DNA from: Flavobacteriales bacterium
Lineage (GTDB): Bacteria; Bacteroidota; Bacteroidia; Flavobacteriales_D; Crocinitomicaceae
Direction of reading: 5' to 3'
Length of the DNA: 63,337 bases
Assembly (NCBI GenBank): GCA_022361195.1
Contig: JAKSBJ010000130.1
Coordinates: 1 to 63,337, forward strand
This document shows positions 18,034-25,822 of the stretch, in pieces (position 1 is the first letter of the stretch; each line of letters begins with the position of its first letter). Position numbers and translations under genes: made by a program. The notes below the pieces were generated by a model, which was not told the origin of the DNA, made no database searches, and saw only the letters and a list, made by a program, of their open reading frames with translations.

Positions 18034-20260
18034 TTTTCTTGTTTTTGTCTTCTTTTGCTAATTGATACAGGACATCAAAAACATAGGCTTCCAGTATCAT
18101 ATCTACTCCTTTCAAATTCACGGTCTCACTTTGAGCAAACTCAATTTTATCTGTTGAAGCATCAATACTAACAGCAGTTAAATTAAAGTAGTTGTGAAGG
18201 ATTAAGAGATCCACAAGGGCAATTGGAGCTGTGTAAAATGCTAAAATGGTGTACAAATGCCAAACACTAAATGAGTTTCTTTCCTTGAACATTTGAACTC
18301 CGGTAAATAAATAATGGGATGTTCCGTGTTCTTCGTTTAAGCCCATCATGATGTCTCTGCTTGAAGAGATCATATCAATTTCATCATGTTCAAAAACTTC
18401 ATCTACCCAACTAAATAACACTCCAATTTCATTGTAGGTATCCACATCATTAGCTGAAAGTTGCTTGGAGTCAACCAATTCGGTTTCCATATCAATACGA
18501 CGGTACTTTTTACCATAAATGTCCGCCATTCCCAACTTCTTACTCTCTGACTTCACCAAATTTTGTCGTCCACGGGTTTTATAATTCTCAAAAAGCGGAT
18601 CAACTACAACGACTTTATCCAAGCCTAAACGATACCCTTTCTTTCGCAGTTTCTTCTTCTCAGCGTAGGTCAATTCAGTATTTGGTTCGGCTTCAATTTC
18701 ACTTTTTAAATTGCTCAATTCATCAATCAAATTTTCCTCACTTACCACATCATATAAAGCGAATAAATGAAAATCACTTTCCTCATGATCTTCTTCACTT
18801 TCTTCCAACATTTTTCGCAGTTCTTTCTTTAATCTAATCTTTTCATACTTCGATAAATCTGAAGCATCCACTTTATCGATAGAGTCCTGAACATCAAATG
18901 TTTTGAGATCAGCATTTAAATCTTCCATATAAGTAGTGAACGGCTTACTTTTTAACTCTTTAAAGTCAAAGCGGGAATTGGAAACAAGCTCTCTTTTCAT
19001 ATCCTCCAAATAGAGTTTCCCCATCTTATCGTTCGGATATTTTTTGTTAAAATCAATAGCATAACGAAGTGCTATTACATTGAGCTGTGAACGTTTCAAC
19101 CCTTTGAGTAAAAAATGTAATTTGTAGCTTTCTCCTTCAACCCTCTTAGGTTTAAGAGTTACATCATAATAACGATTAGCATTTTTATACTTAGCCAATC
19201 CGTAAAGAGATTTAACCAAACTCAATTCCAAAAATTTATTGTCCTTAAACTCTCTTTGTAAAAGATAAATGGAATAAATAGCTCTACCGTAAGAACGTTG
19301 TGAGATGTGCATGTTAACATGCTCAAAACGACAAAGGTTACGAACGTGATAAAAATCTTCTTCAGAGATCTTAAACTTTAAATCTCCGCGACTTTTCTTC
19401 TCTCCAATATAATCAAAAGCTGCATCCATACGTTTTTCAATATTTGGATGCGTACTTCCTTCATCGTTATAATCTTTTTCTAGTGTAATTTGCTTAATCG
19501 TATCCGGATAAAAACTTCCAGGAATAATTAAAGCTTCAGTATTAAGATAGGTTGAATCAAACTGAATGTCATCAAAAGGCAAATAAGAATATAACAATAC
19601 TTCAAAGGCCGAAAAAATCTCATCTACAGCATATTCCGACTGCAAGTAAATATCAATTCCTTTCTTATCAGCTTCTAACTCATTCTCTTTATCGTAAACA
19701 CTCAATTTAGAGATTCGCTCATCATAACCGGTTCGTTTATACTCACCTTTCCCCTGCTCCATTTTTTGTTCTTCAATATACCCTTCACGAACATGCTCTT
19801 CGGTATAATGTGATATTTCATGAGCAAGAATGTAAGCCAGCTGTGCTTCGTTTTCCAAAGTCGCCAACAATCCTGTTGTAATGAAAATAATTCCCTGGTC
19901 GGTTGAAAAAGCGTTTGCCGTAGTTGTTTTTAAAACGTAAAAACGGAGTTCCTTGAAAAGTTTCTTATCTCTGCGCAAAACATTTCTTGCTACCTTATTC
20001 ACATAGTCGGTACAAGGATCGTTGAACAGTACTCTCCCACTTAATAATAGCTCATCAATAAAAAAACGAGTGGAAAGAAAGAATTCTTTATCCAACTCCT
20101 TATTATCATTCTTACTGATTTCTTCTTTGTATTTATCAACACTAAGCGTTAAGAAATCTTCCGGAATGCTTCCTTCGGCCTGTAATGATCTAAAGTCATT
20201 TAAGTCCTGGGCAAAAGCGCCCGCCGAAATAAATAGTAGTAAAAAAACGAATTGCTTCAT
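18026..20260 (-). CDS. M48 family zinc metalloprotease with long C-terminal region
   Basis: The product has 744 residues. A signal peptide (MKQFVFLLLFISAGAFAQ) precedes an M48 peptidase domain, about residues 80-300, with the zinc motif HEISH (His147, Glu148, His151) and the third ligand Glu196 in NELEADKKG. The catalytic set is complete. The remaining 440 residues are helical and charged with TPR-like spacing; they are much longer than in BepA/HtpX-type members and may form a partner-binding region. BepA-type proteases check outer-membrane barrel assembly, which would fit the barrel gene overlapping its 3' end, but this is inference. Confidence 0.85.
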   Translation of the reverse strand: MKQFVFLLLFISAGAFAQDLNDFRSLQAEGSIPEDFLTLSVDKYKEEISKNDNKELDKEFFLSTRFFIDELLLSGRVLFNDPCTDYVNKVARNVLRRDKKLFKELRFYVLKTTTANAFSTDQGIIFITTGLLATLENEAQLAYILAHEISHYTEEHVREGYIEEQKMEQGKGEYKRTGYDERISKLSVYDKENELEADKKGIDIYLQSEYAVDEIFSAFEVLLYSYLPFDDIQFDSTYLNTEALIIPGSFYPDTIKQITLEKDYNDEGSTHPNIEKRMDAAFDYIGEKKSRGDLKFKISEEDFYHVRNLCRFEHVNMHISQRSYGRAIYSIYLLQREFKDNKFLELSLVKSLYGLAKYKNANRYYDVTLKPKRVEGESYKLHFLLKGLKRSQLNVIALRYAIDFNKKYPNDKMGKLYLEDMKRELVSNSRFDFKELKSKPFTTYMEDLNADLKTFDVQDSIDKVDASDLSKYEKIRLKKELRKMLEESEEDHEESDFHLFALYDVVSEENLIDELSNLKSEIEAEPNTELTYAEKKKLRKKGYRLGLDKVVVVDPLFENYKTRGRQNLVKSESKKLGMADIYGKKYRRIDMETELVDSKQLSANDVDTYNEIGVLFSWVDEVFEHDEIDMISSSRDIMMGLNEEHGTSHYLFTGVQMFKERNSFSVWHLYTILAFYTAPIALVDLLILHNYFNLTAVSIDASTDKIEFAQSETVNLKGVDMILEAYVFDVLYQLAKEDKNKKND

Positions 20261-20492
20261 GAATTTTAGTCAAAATGAAATGTAAATATAATCGTATCCC
20301 TTTACTTATGTAAATGCTCTAATATTGAAAATGTAACTCAAAACTTCATAAAAGCATGAAAAAACACTGATAAACAAAGGGATATAGTGTTTGACAAGCA
20401 TTTTTTTGAAAAAAACTGATTTAAATTTGGTACTCTTTTTTTTAAAATTCGTCTACCCTATTGAAAACTGATTTAATAATTTTTATCAGCAT

Positions 20493-20523
20493 ATTGACAA
20501 AGTGGGCTACTCTTTTTGTCAAT
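20493..20523. promoter_or_regulatory. Perfect 9-base inverted repeat (candidate operator or hairpin)
   Basis: ATTGACAAA (20493-20501) and TTTGTCAAT (20515-20523) are exact reverse complements around a 13-base spacer. No T-tract or gene end is near, so a terminator is unlikely. It lies about 80 bases before the -33 element of the dehydrogenase gene. Confidence 0.4.
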
Positions 20524-20599
20524 CAACAATAGTTTCAAATAAAGCTTTTAAAAAAGAAACAAAATAGGATTACTTCTGTGAACTACTTATCTGTTAGAA

Positions 20600-20628
20600 T
20601 TGAGGAGATTATTTTATTTCTATTTTTG
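20600..20628 (+). promoter_or_regulatory. Promoter of the dehydrogenase gene (TTG, 18 bases, TATTTTTG)
   Basis: TTG at 20600-20602 and TATTTTTG at 20621-20628 match the Bacteroidota -33/-7 pattern at a usual spacing. The start codon is 27 bases downstream and is preceded by AAGGAAGAG, one of the few Shine-Dalgarno-like sequences in this window. Confidence 0.6.
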
Positions 20629-20654
20629 GGCAAAATTTCAACAAAAGGAAGAGA

Positions 20655-21875
20655 ATGGATCAAATCAAATTAGGCGTTATCAAAGAAGGAAAGGTCCCAC
20701 CAGACAAGCGAGTTCCTTTATCTCCTCAGCAATGTATTGAGGTAGAATCAAAATTTCCTCATGTAGAAGTATATGTGCAACGTAGTGCAATACGATCTTT
20801 TAAAGATGAAGATTATGAAAATGCAGGAGTAAAAGTTGTAGATGACGTTAGCCATTGTGATATTTTGATTGGTGTAAAGGAGGTTCCTAAACCGGATTTG
20901 ATCCCGAACAAAAAGTATATGTTCTTTTCCCATACTTTTAAAAAGCAACCATACAACCGTTCACTATTACAAACCATTTTGGATAAAAAAATCCAATTAA
21001 TTGATTATGAAACCTTAACCGACAAAAACGAACATCGTATTATTGGTTTTGGTCGTTATGCCGGAATTGTAGGTTGTTACAACGGTTTTAGAGCCTTGGG
21101 AATTAAAAAAGGCTTATATAATATCAAACCGGCGAATCTTTGTGAGGATAGAAAAGAATTGGAGGAAGAGTTGAAAAAAGTTCAACTTCCAGCTTCTACT
21201 AAAATTGTAGCTACTGGTTTTGGGCGTGTAGGTAATGGAGCTCGGGAAATTTTTGCTTCACTTAATTTGAGAGAAGTTAGTCCTCAGGATTTTTTAACGA
21301 CTGATTTTGATGAGCCTGTTTTTACACAACTATCTGTAAGTGATTATTATGCTAAGGCAGATGGAAGTGAGTTTAGTAAAGCGGCTTTCTTTGAAAGTGG
21401 TGAAGGACACATCTCTACCTTCCCTCGCTATTTAGAGGTAGCGGATTTATTTGTTGCTTGCCATTATTGGGACTCTAGTTCACCTTTTGTGGTGAGTCGA
21501 GCAGATTTAAAATCAGATAAAATAAAAACAACGGTTGTCGCTGACGTTTCTTGCGATATTGATGGTCCGGTTGCTTCTACGCTTCGACCGTCTACCATTG
21601 CTGATCCATTGTATGGTTACGATCCGGCTACAGAATCAGAAGTTGACTTTATGGCGGAAGGAGCTATTGGTGTAATGGCCGTTGACAATCTTCCGTGCGA
21701 ACTTCCTAAAGATGCATCGGAAGATTTTGGTAAAGAATTGATTGAGAAAGTCTTCCCTTATCTCTTTGGCGAAGATCCTGATCGTATTATTGAAAGAGCC
21801 AGTGAAACTAATCTTTCGGGAGAATTAATGCCCGATTTTGAATATCTCACTTCTTACTTAGCTGGAGAAGATTAA
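20655..21875 (+). CDS. NAD(P)-dependent alanine dehydrogenase/saccharopine dehydrogenase-type oxidoreductase
   Basis: The product has 406 residues. The N-terminal AlaDH/PNT-type domain shows KLGVIKEGKVPPDKRVPLSP, and CDILIGVKEVP followed by YMFFSHTFKKQ. The IGFGRYAGIVGCYNGFRALG stretch is typical of the saccharopine dehydrogenase (Lys1) branch, and a Rossmann-type nucleotide motif appears as KIVATGFGRVGNGA. It should be a cytoplasmic NAD-linked amino-acid dehydrogenase; the exact substrate (alanine, saccharopine or another) cannot be read from the sequence. It has its own promoter. Confidence 0.75.
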   Translation: MDQIKLGVIKEGKVPPDKRVPLSPQQCIEVESKFPHVEVYVQRSAIRSFKDEDYENAGVKVVDDVSHCDILIGVKEVPKPDLIPNKKYMFFSHTFKKQPYNRSLLQTILDKKIQLIDYETLTDKNEHRIIGFGRYAGIVGCYNGFRALGIKKGLYNIKPANLCEDRKELEEELKKVQLPASTKIVATGFGRVGNGAREIFASLNLREVSPQDFLTTDFDEPVFTQLSVSDYYAKADGSEFSKAAFFESGEGHISTFPRYLEVADLFVACHYWDSSSPFVVSRADLKSDKIKTTVVADVSCDIDGPVASTLRPSTIADPLYGYDPATESEVDFMAEGAIGVMAVDNLPCELPKDASEDFGKELIEKVFPYLFGEDPDRIIERASETNLSGELMPDFEYLTSYLAGED

Positions 21876-22023
21876 AATTTGTTAACATTTCGTTTGAAAT
21901 ATTTACACTTTTCAAACGTCTTTATCTTCAGTTAAATAAGTTTTATCGAATTCTGTAACCTTTTACTCCTAAAACGAGTTATTATAGGAGTTCGGTTAAC
22001 TTAAAAATTTTTATATTTTAGTC

Positions 22024-22054
22024 TTGACACGAACATTGAATTACCGTAAATTCG
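22024..22054 (+). promoter_or_regulatory. Candidate rpoD promoter (TTGACA, TAAATTCG)
   Basis: TTG at 22024-22026 is followed after 20 bases by TAAATTCG (22047-22054), one mismatch from TAnnTTTG. The rpoD ATG is 34 bases further on. The TTCG variant also occurs before both A genes of the duplicated cassette (45892-45899 and 49032-49039). Confidence 0.35.
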
Positions 22055-22088
22055 CAGTCACTAATTAAAAGAAAGGAAAAATTAAAGC

Positions 22089-22955
22089 ATGAGGCAGTTA
22101 AAGATTACCAAATCCATAACGAATCGTGAGAGCCAATCCCTCGACAAATATCTACAAGATATTGGTAAAGAGGAATTGATTACAGCTGAGACGGAAGTGG
22201 AATTAGCGAAAAGAATTAAGCAAGGAGACCAGCAGGCACTTGAAAAACTAACTAAAGCTAATTTGCGTTTTGTCGTTTCTGTTGCCAAACAATATCAAAA
22301 CCAAGGGCTAACCTTACCGGATTTGATCAATGAAGGAAATTTAGGATTGATCAAAGCAGCTCAGAAGTTTGATGAAACGAGAGGATTTAAATTCATCTCG
22401 TATGCCGTATGGTGGATTCGTCAATCCATCTTACAAGCATTGGCTGAGCAAGCCAGAATTGTACGTCTTCCTTTGAATCAGGTAGGATCTTTGAATAAGA
22501 TCAACAAAGCCTTTTCAAAATTGGAACAAGAATATGAAAGACCACCTTCAGCAGAAGAGTTGGCAGAAGTATTAGAAGTTCCTGAAGACAAGATTAAAGA
22601 AAGTATGAAAGTTGCCGGACGTCATGTTTCCATGGATGCTCCCCTATCCTCTTCAGAAGATGGTGGTACTTTAATGGATGTAATGGCTAATGGTGATTCT
22701 CCAAAGGCGGATAAGCTTTTAATGGCCGAGTCTCTTCAAAAAGAGATTGAGCGATCACTTTCTACTTTAACAGATAAAGAAAGAGAAATCATTCGACTCT
22801 TCTTCGGAATTGGAATGAATCATGGACTTACATTAGAAGAAATTGGTTCTAAATTCAATTTAACAAGAGAAAGAGTTAGACAGATTAAAGAAAAGGCCAT
22901 TCGTCGATTAAGACATACTTCGCGAAATAAATTACTCAAAGCCTATTTAGGTTAA
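22089..22955 (+). CDS. rpoD: RNA polymerase primary sigma factor RpoD (SigA type)
   Basis: The product has 288 residues, the usual length of the Bacteroidota housekeeping sigma factor, which lacks the long region 1.1 of E. coli sigma-70. Region 1.2 ([20 protein letters not shown]), region 2 ([40 protein letters not shown]), region 3 ([20 protein letters not shown]) and region 4 ([20 protein letters not shown]) are all intact. It directs core RNA polymerase to the -33/-7 promoters. The gene is monocistronic and ends at a strong intrinsic terminator. Confidence 0.97.
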   Translation: MRQLKITKSITNRESQSLDKYLQDIGKEELITAETEVELAKRIKQGDQQALEKLTKANLRFVVSVAKQYQNQGLTLPDLINEGNLGLIKAAQKFDETRGFKFISYAVWWIRQSILQALAEQARIVRLPLNQVGSLNKINKAFSKLEQEYERPPSAEELAEVLEVPEDKIKESMKVAGRHVSMDAPLSSSEDGGTLMDVMANGDSPKADKLLMAESLQKEIERSLSTLTDKEREIIRLFFGIGMNHGLTLEEIGSKFNLTRERVRQIKEKAIRRLRHTSRNKLLKAYLG

Positions 22956-22964
22956 TTGATAATA

Positions 22965-22991
22965 AAGGCCGCCTTCTGGGCGGCTTTTTTT
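22965..22991 (+). terminator. Intrinsic terminator after rpoD
   Basis: GCCGCC (22968-22973), loop TTCTG, GGCGGC (22979-22984), then seven T. Confidence 0.92.
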
Positions 22992-23047
22992 ATTCCATTT
23001 TTTTAAACATTCTCTAAACATTTTAAGGTAAAACGGAATTTTGAAAT

Positions 23048-23055
23048 TACATTTG
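23048..23055 (+). promoter_or_regulatory. TAnnTTTG (-7) box before gap
   Basis: TACATTTG is a perfect -7 match, 42 bases before the ATG at 23097. No clear -33 TTG is seen. Confidence 0.45.
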
Positions 23056-23096
23056 CACAAAATTTTATTACCACAACTTTCTAGATCACTTTTATT

Positions 23097-24551
23097 ATGG
23101 AATCAGCCATTGGTTACGAAAAAGAGTTAAAAAATTACATTGACAACGAAAGAGCTGCTGTTAAGCTTGCCAATTTTGTTGGTGAACTACTCTACGACAA
23201 AGGAATTGAGTTAGTTCTATTTAGAAACCACCTCCTGGATATTACAAATTCAGAGATCATTAATCTGCATAACTACGCCGAAAAGGTTGTTGGCAAAGTG
23301 ATCTATATCACAACAACATCGGCTCTAGCAGAGGAAATCTATAAGATGGACTTATCTCCAGCTAAAATCGATATCGGACTTTTAGCACACGAATGGATTC
23401 AAGAAGGAGACAATTACAAAACAAAGGCAGACTTCTTGAATGATAAATTGAGCGGTTTATTGTTGGAGAACTCAAATCACGCATTTGAACCAAGAGATGT
23501 TGTTTTATACGGATTTGGTCGAATTGGTCGATTAGCTGCTCGTGAATTGGTTAAACAAGCAGGAAAAGGACAACAACTTCGCTTAAGAGCAATTGTTACC
23601 AGAAATGCTTCAGATGATCAAATTACAAAACGTGCTGCTCTATTAAGAAACGATTCAGTTCATGGAGAATTTAAAGGAACTGTTGAAGTTGATTATGAAA
23701 ACAAAACATTGGTTATCAACGGTCAGCGAATTAAGATGATCGAAGCTAAAAATCCAGAAGATGTTGATTATACTCAATACGGAATTGACAATGCTTTGGT
23801 AATTGATAACACGGGAGTTTTTAAAGATAAAGAAGCTTTAGGACGTCACCGTCAGGCAAAAGGTGTTTCAAGAGTTTTGTTAACAGCTCCTGGATCAGGA
23901 ATTCCAAACATTGTTTACGGAATTAACCATTTTGACCTTGACTTGGAAGAAAATCACATCTTCTCAGCTGCTTCATGTACTACCAACGCTATTTCACCTG
24001 TATTAAAAGTGATCAACGATAAATATGGTGTTGAAAAAGGACACATTGAAACAGTTCACGCCTATACCAACGACCAAAACTTATTGGACAATATGCACAA
24101 AAAACCAAGAAGAGGTCGTTCGGCAGCTATTAATATGGTAATTACCTCTACAGGTGCAGGAAAAGCTGTAACAAAGGTTATTCCTGATTTGGCAAATAAA
24201 TTAACAGCTAACGCAGTGCGTGTACCAACTCCAAACGGATCTTTGGCAATCATGAACTTAACGGTTGGAAAAGAAACAACTGTGGAAGAAGTAAACCAAG
24301 CTGTAAAAGATGCTGCATTAAACGGAAACTTAGTGAACCAAATCTTCTACTCTGTAGATCCAGAGATGGTTTCTAACGATATTATCGGAAATACATGTTG
24401 TTCAGTTTATGACGCACCAGCTACTATTGTTTCACCTGACGGAAAGAACATCGTTCTTTACACTTGGTATGATAATGAGTACGGATACACTAAACAAGTA
24501 ATTCGTTTGGCAAAACATATTTCTAAAGTACGTCGTTTAATCTACTACTAG
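23097..24551 (+). CDS. gap: Glyceraldehyde-3-phosphate dehydrogenase, long form with N-terminal extension
   Basis: The product has 484 residues, about 140 more than ordinary GAPDH. The classic enzyme starts near residue 133 with the NAD-binding GFGRIGR (139-145). The catalytic Cys294 lies in SAASCTTNAIS, His in VHAYTNDQNLLD, and the C-terminal WYDNEYGYTKQVIRLA is intact. It oxidises glyceraldehyde 3-phosphate with phosphate to 1,3-bisphosphoglycerate in glycolysis or runs in reverse in gluconeogenesis. The N-terminal extension (residues 1-130, helical) occurs in long GAPDHs of several bacteria; its function is unknown. Monocistronic with a terminator. Confidence 0.95.
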   Translation: MESAIGYEKELKNYIDNERAAVKLANFVGELLYDKGIELVLFRNHLLDITNSEIINLHNYAEKVVGKVIYITTTSALAEEIYKMDLSPAKIDIGLLAHEWIQEGDNYKTKADFLNDKLSGLLLENSNHAFEPRDVVLYGFGRIGRLAARELVKQAGKGQQLRLRAIVTRNASDDQITKRAALLRNDSVHGEFKGTVEVDYENKTLVINGQRIKMIEAKNPEDVDYTQYGIDNALVIDNTGVFKDKEALGRHRQAKGVSRVLLTAPGSGIPNIVYGINHFDLDLEENHIFSAASCTTNAISPVLKVINDKYGVEKGHIETVHAYTNDQNLLDNMHKKPRRGRSAAINMVITSTGAGKAVTKVIPDLANKLTANAVRVPTPNGSLAIMNLTVGKETTVEEVNQAVKDAALNGNLVNQIFYSVDPEMVSNDIIGNTCCSVYDAPATIVSPDGKNIVLYTWYDNEYGYTKQVIRLAKHISKVRRLIYY

Positions 24552-24586
24552 GATTAAGAGACTTTCAGTATTTTAATAACTAAAAG

Positions 24587-24617
24587 GAGGTTGAGTTTTG
24601 CTCAGCCTCTTTTTTTT
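24587..24617 (+). terminator. Intrinsic terminator after gap
   Basis: GAGGTTGAG (24587-24595) pairs with CTCAGCCTC (24601-24609) with one G-U, followed by eight T. Confidence 0.9.
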
Positions 24618-24795
24618 GTTATCCCACTGATAATCTATAATACAAGCTTTCGAAACTTCAAATCAAGACTTAGCTTTAAGCATTATTCTTGTAGAGATAG
24701 TAGTAGAATTAGCTTTCATATATTCCTCTGACTTTATTTTTTCTTTACAATTTCGAAACAACATATTTGTTTTATAATTCACAAAAACTATATTT

Positions 24796-25620
24796 ATGTT
24801 AAAACCTCTACGATTTTTAGCTGTATTATTAATAGGAGCTTCATTTAGTTCATATGGACAAGCTTCTAATTATCCTAATGGTTCTACAGTGGCCAACTTT
24901 GAAGTAACTGATACTGACGGAAACACACATGACCTGTATGAAATTACGGCAAGTGGTAAATACGTATACTTTGATTTCTTCTTTGATACGTGTCCTCCTT
25001 GTCAGGCTACTTCTCAATATTTCAACGATTTATATGATAAGTACGGTTGTAATGCTGGTGATCTTTACTGCATCACTATCAACAACGGAACTGATTCTGA
25101 CGCTGAAGTAGTAGCTTACGAAGAAGAGTATGGTGGAGATTCTCACCACGCTCCTGCTGTTTCTGCTGACGGAGGTGGAGGTGACGTTACTGCTGCTTTT
25201 GGAGTTGGAGCGTTCCCTACTTACTGCTTAGTTGGACCAGATAACATTATGGTTGCTAACGACATTTGGCCAATCTCAAGTGCGGCCGATTTAGAAGCGG
25301 CTTTCCCTTCTGGTTTTAATCCAACTGAAATGGCATGTTCATTTGCTGGTGTTGAAGAGTCAACAATTGATGTATTATCTGTATATCCAAATCCGGCTAA
25401 TACAGAATTAAACATTCAATTTAACTCTGCTGTTGCTGGAACTGCTCAAGTTGAGATTTTCAATGTAGTTGGAGAGAGAGTTGATGCTTTTACAATCAAC
25501 ACTGTAAACGGATCAAATAACAGTACTTTAGACGTAACAAATTATTCAAACGGGCAATTCTTTGCTCACATTACAATGGATGATCAAGTTTCTACTATCC
25601 GTTTTGATGTTTTGAGATAA
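24796..25620 (+). CDS. Secreted thioredoxin/TlpA-like protein with T9SS sorting domain
   Basis: The product has 274 residues. The signal peptide (MLKPLRFLAVLLIGASFSSY) is followed by a TlpA/redoxin-like domain, about residues 28-175, with a redox motif TCPPC (Cys66, Cys69) and GVGAFPTYCLVGPD carrying a cis-Pro-type loop. A T9SS sorting domain closes the protein (VYPNPANTELNIQFNS, FNVVGERVDAF). CPPC instead of CGPC suggests a different redox potential. It would be sent to the cell surface or medium, where a thiol-disulfide or structural role is possible. Flanked by terminators, so monocistronic. Confidence 0.85.
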   Translation: MLKPLRFLAVLLIGASFSSYGQASNYPNGSTVANFEVTDTDGNTHDLYEITASGKYVYFDFFFDTCPPCQATSQYFNDLYDKYGCNAGDLYCITINNGTDSDAEVVAYEEEYGGDSHHAPAVSADGGGGDVTAAFGVGAFPTYCLVGPDNIMVANDIWPISSAADLEAAFPSGFNPTEMACSFAGVEESTIDVLSVYPNPANTELNIQFNSAVAGTAQVEIFNVVGERVDAFTINTVNGSNNSTLDVTNYSNGQFFAHITMDDQVSTIRFDVLR

Positions 25621-25634
25621 TTTTTTAACAGTCA

Positions 25635-25651
25635 CTCTTGTTTGACAAGAG
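25635..25651 (+). terminator. Hairpin just upstream of the main terminator
   Basis: CTCTTG (25635-25640) and CAAGAG (25646-25651) form a perfect short stem followed by AGTTTTATT. It may be a first, weak terminator or stabilise the 3' end. Confidence 0.45.
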
Positions 25652-25667
25652 AGTTTTATTATCTGAT

Positions 25668-25697
25668 AAAGCCCTGTAAATCACAGGGCTTTTTTTA
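25668..25697 (+). terminator. Intrinsic terminator after the thioredoxin-like gene
   Basis: AAAGCCCTGT (25668-25677), loop AAATC, ACAGGGCTTT (25683-25692) and a continuing T-tract. Confidence 0.92.
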
Positions 25698-25756
25698 TGC
25701 TTAAAATTTACATGATATTAAATTAATCCCCCTACAACAATCTTCAAAAAAAAAAT

Positions 25757-25781
25757 GCGTTTGGCATAGGGGAACAAACGC
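25757..25781. promoter_or_regulatory. Inverted repeat before the TonB-dependent receptor gene
   Basis: GCGTTTG (25757-25763) and CAAACGC (25775-25781) are exact reverse complements around GCATAGGGGAA. It lies 41 bases before the receptor start, a position suited to a leader hairpin or operator. No family is recognised. Confidence 0.4.
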
Positions 25782-25822
25782 TTCCCAACGACTTAAACTA
25801 AAATTTAAAACTACACACATCG

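Larger units (their letters stand above)
20261..20654. other. 394-base intergenic region with repeats and a promoter
   Basis: This is the only gene-free stretch over 300 bases. It separates the divergent M48 and dehydrogenase genes. It holds a direct repeat AAACTGATTTAA (20413-20424 and 20465-20476), a near-repeat GG(C)TACTCTTTTT (from 20429 and from 20505), a perfect 9-base inverted repeat (20493-20523) and a promoter for the downstream gene (20600-20628). No coding sequence or recognisable RNA gene is seen. Confidence 0.7.
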
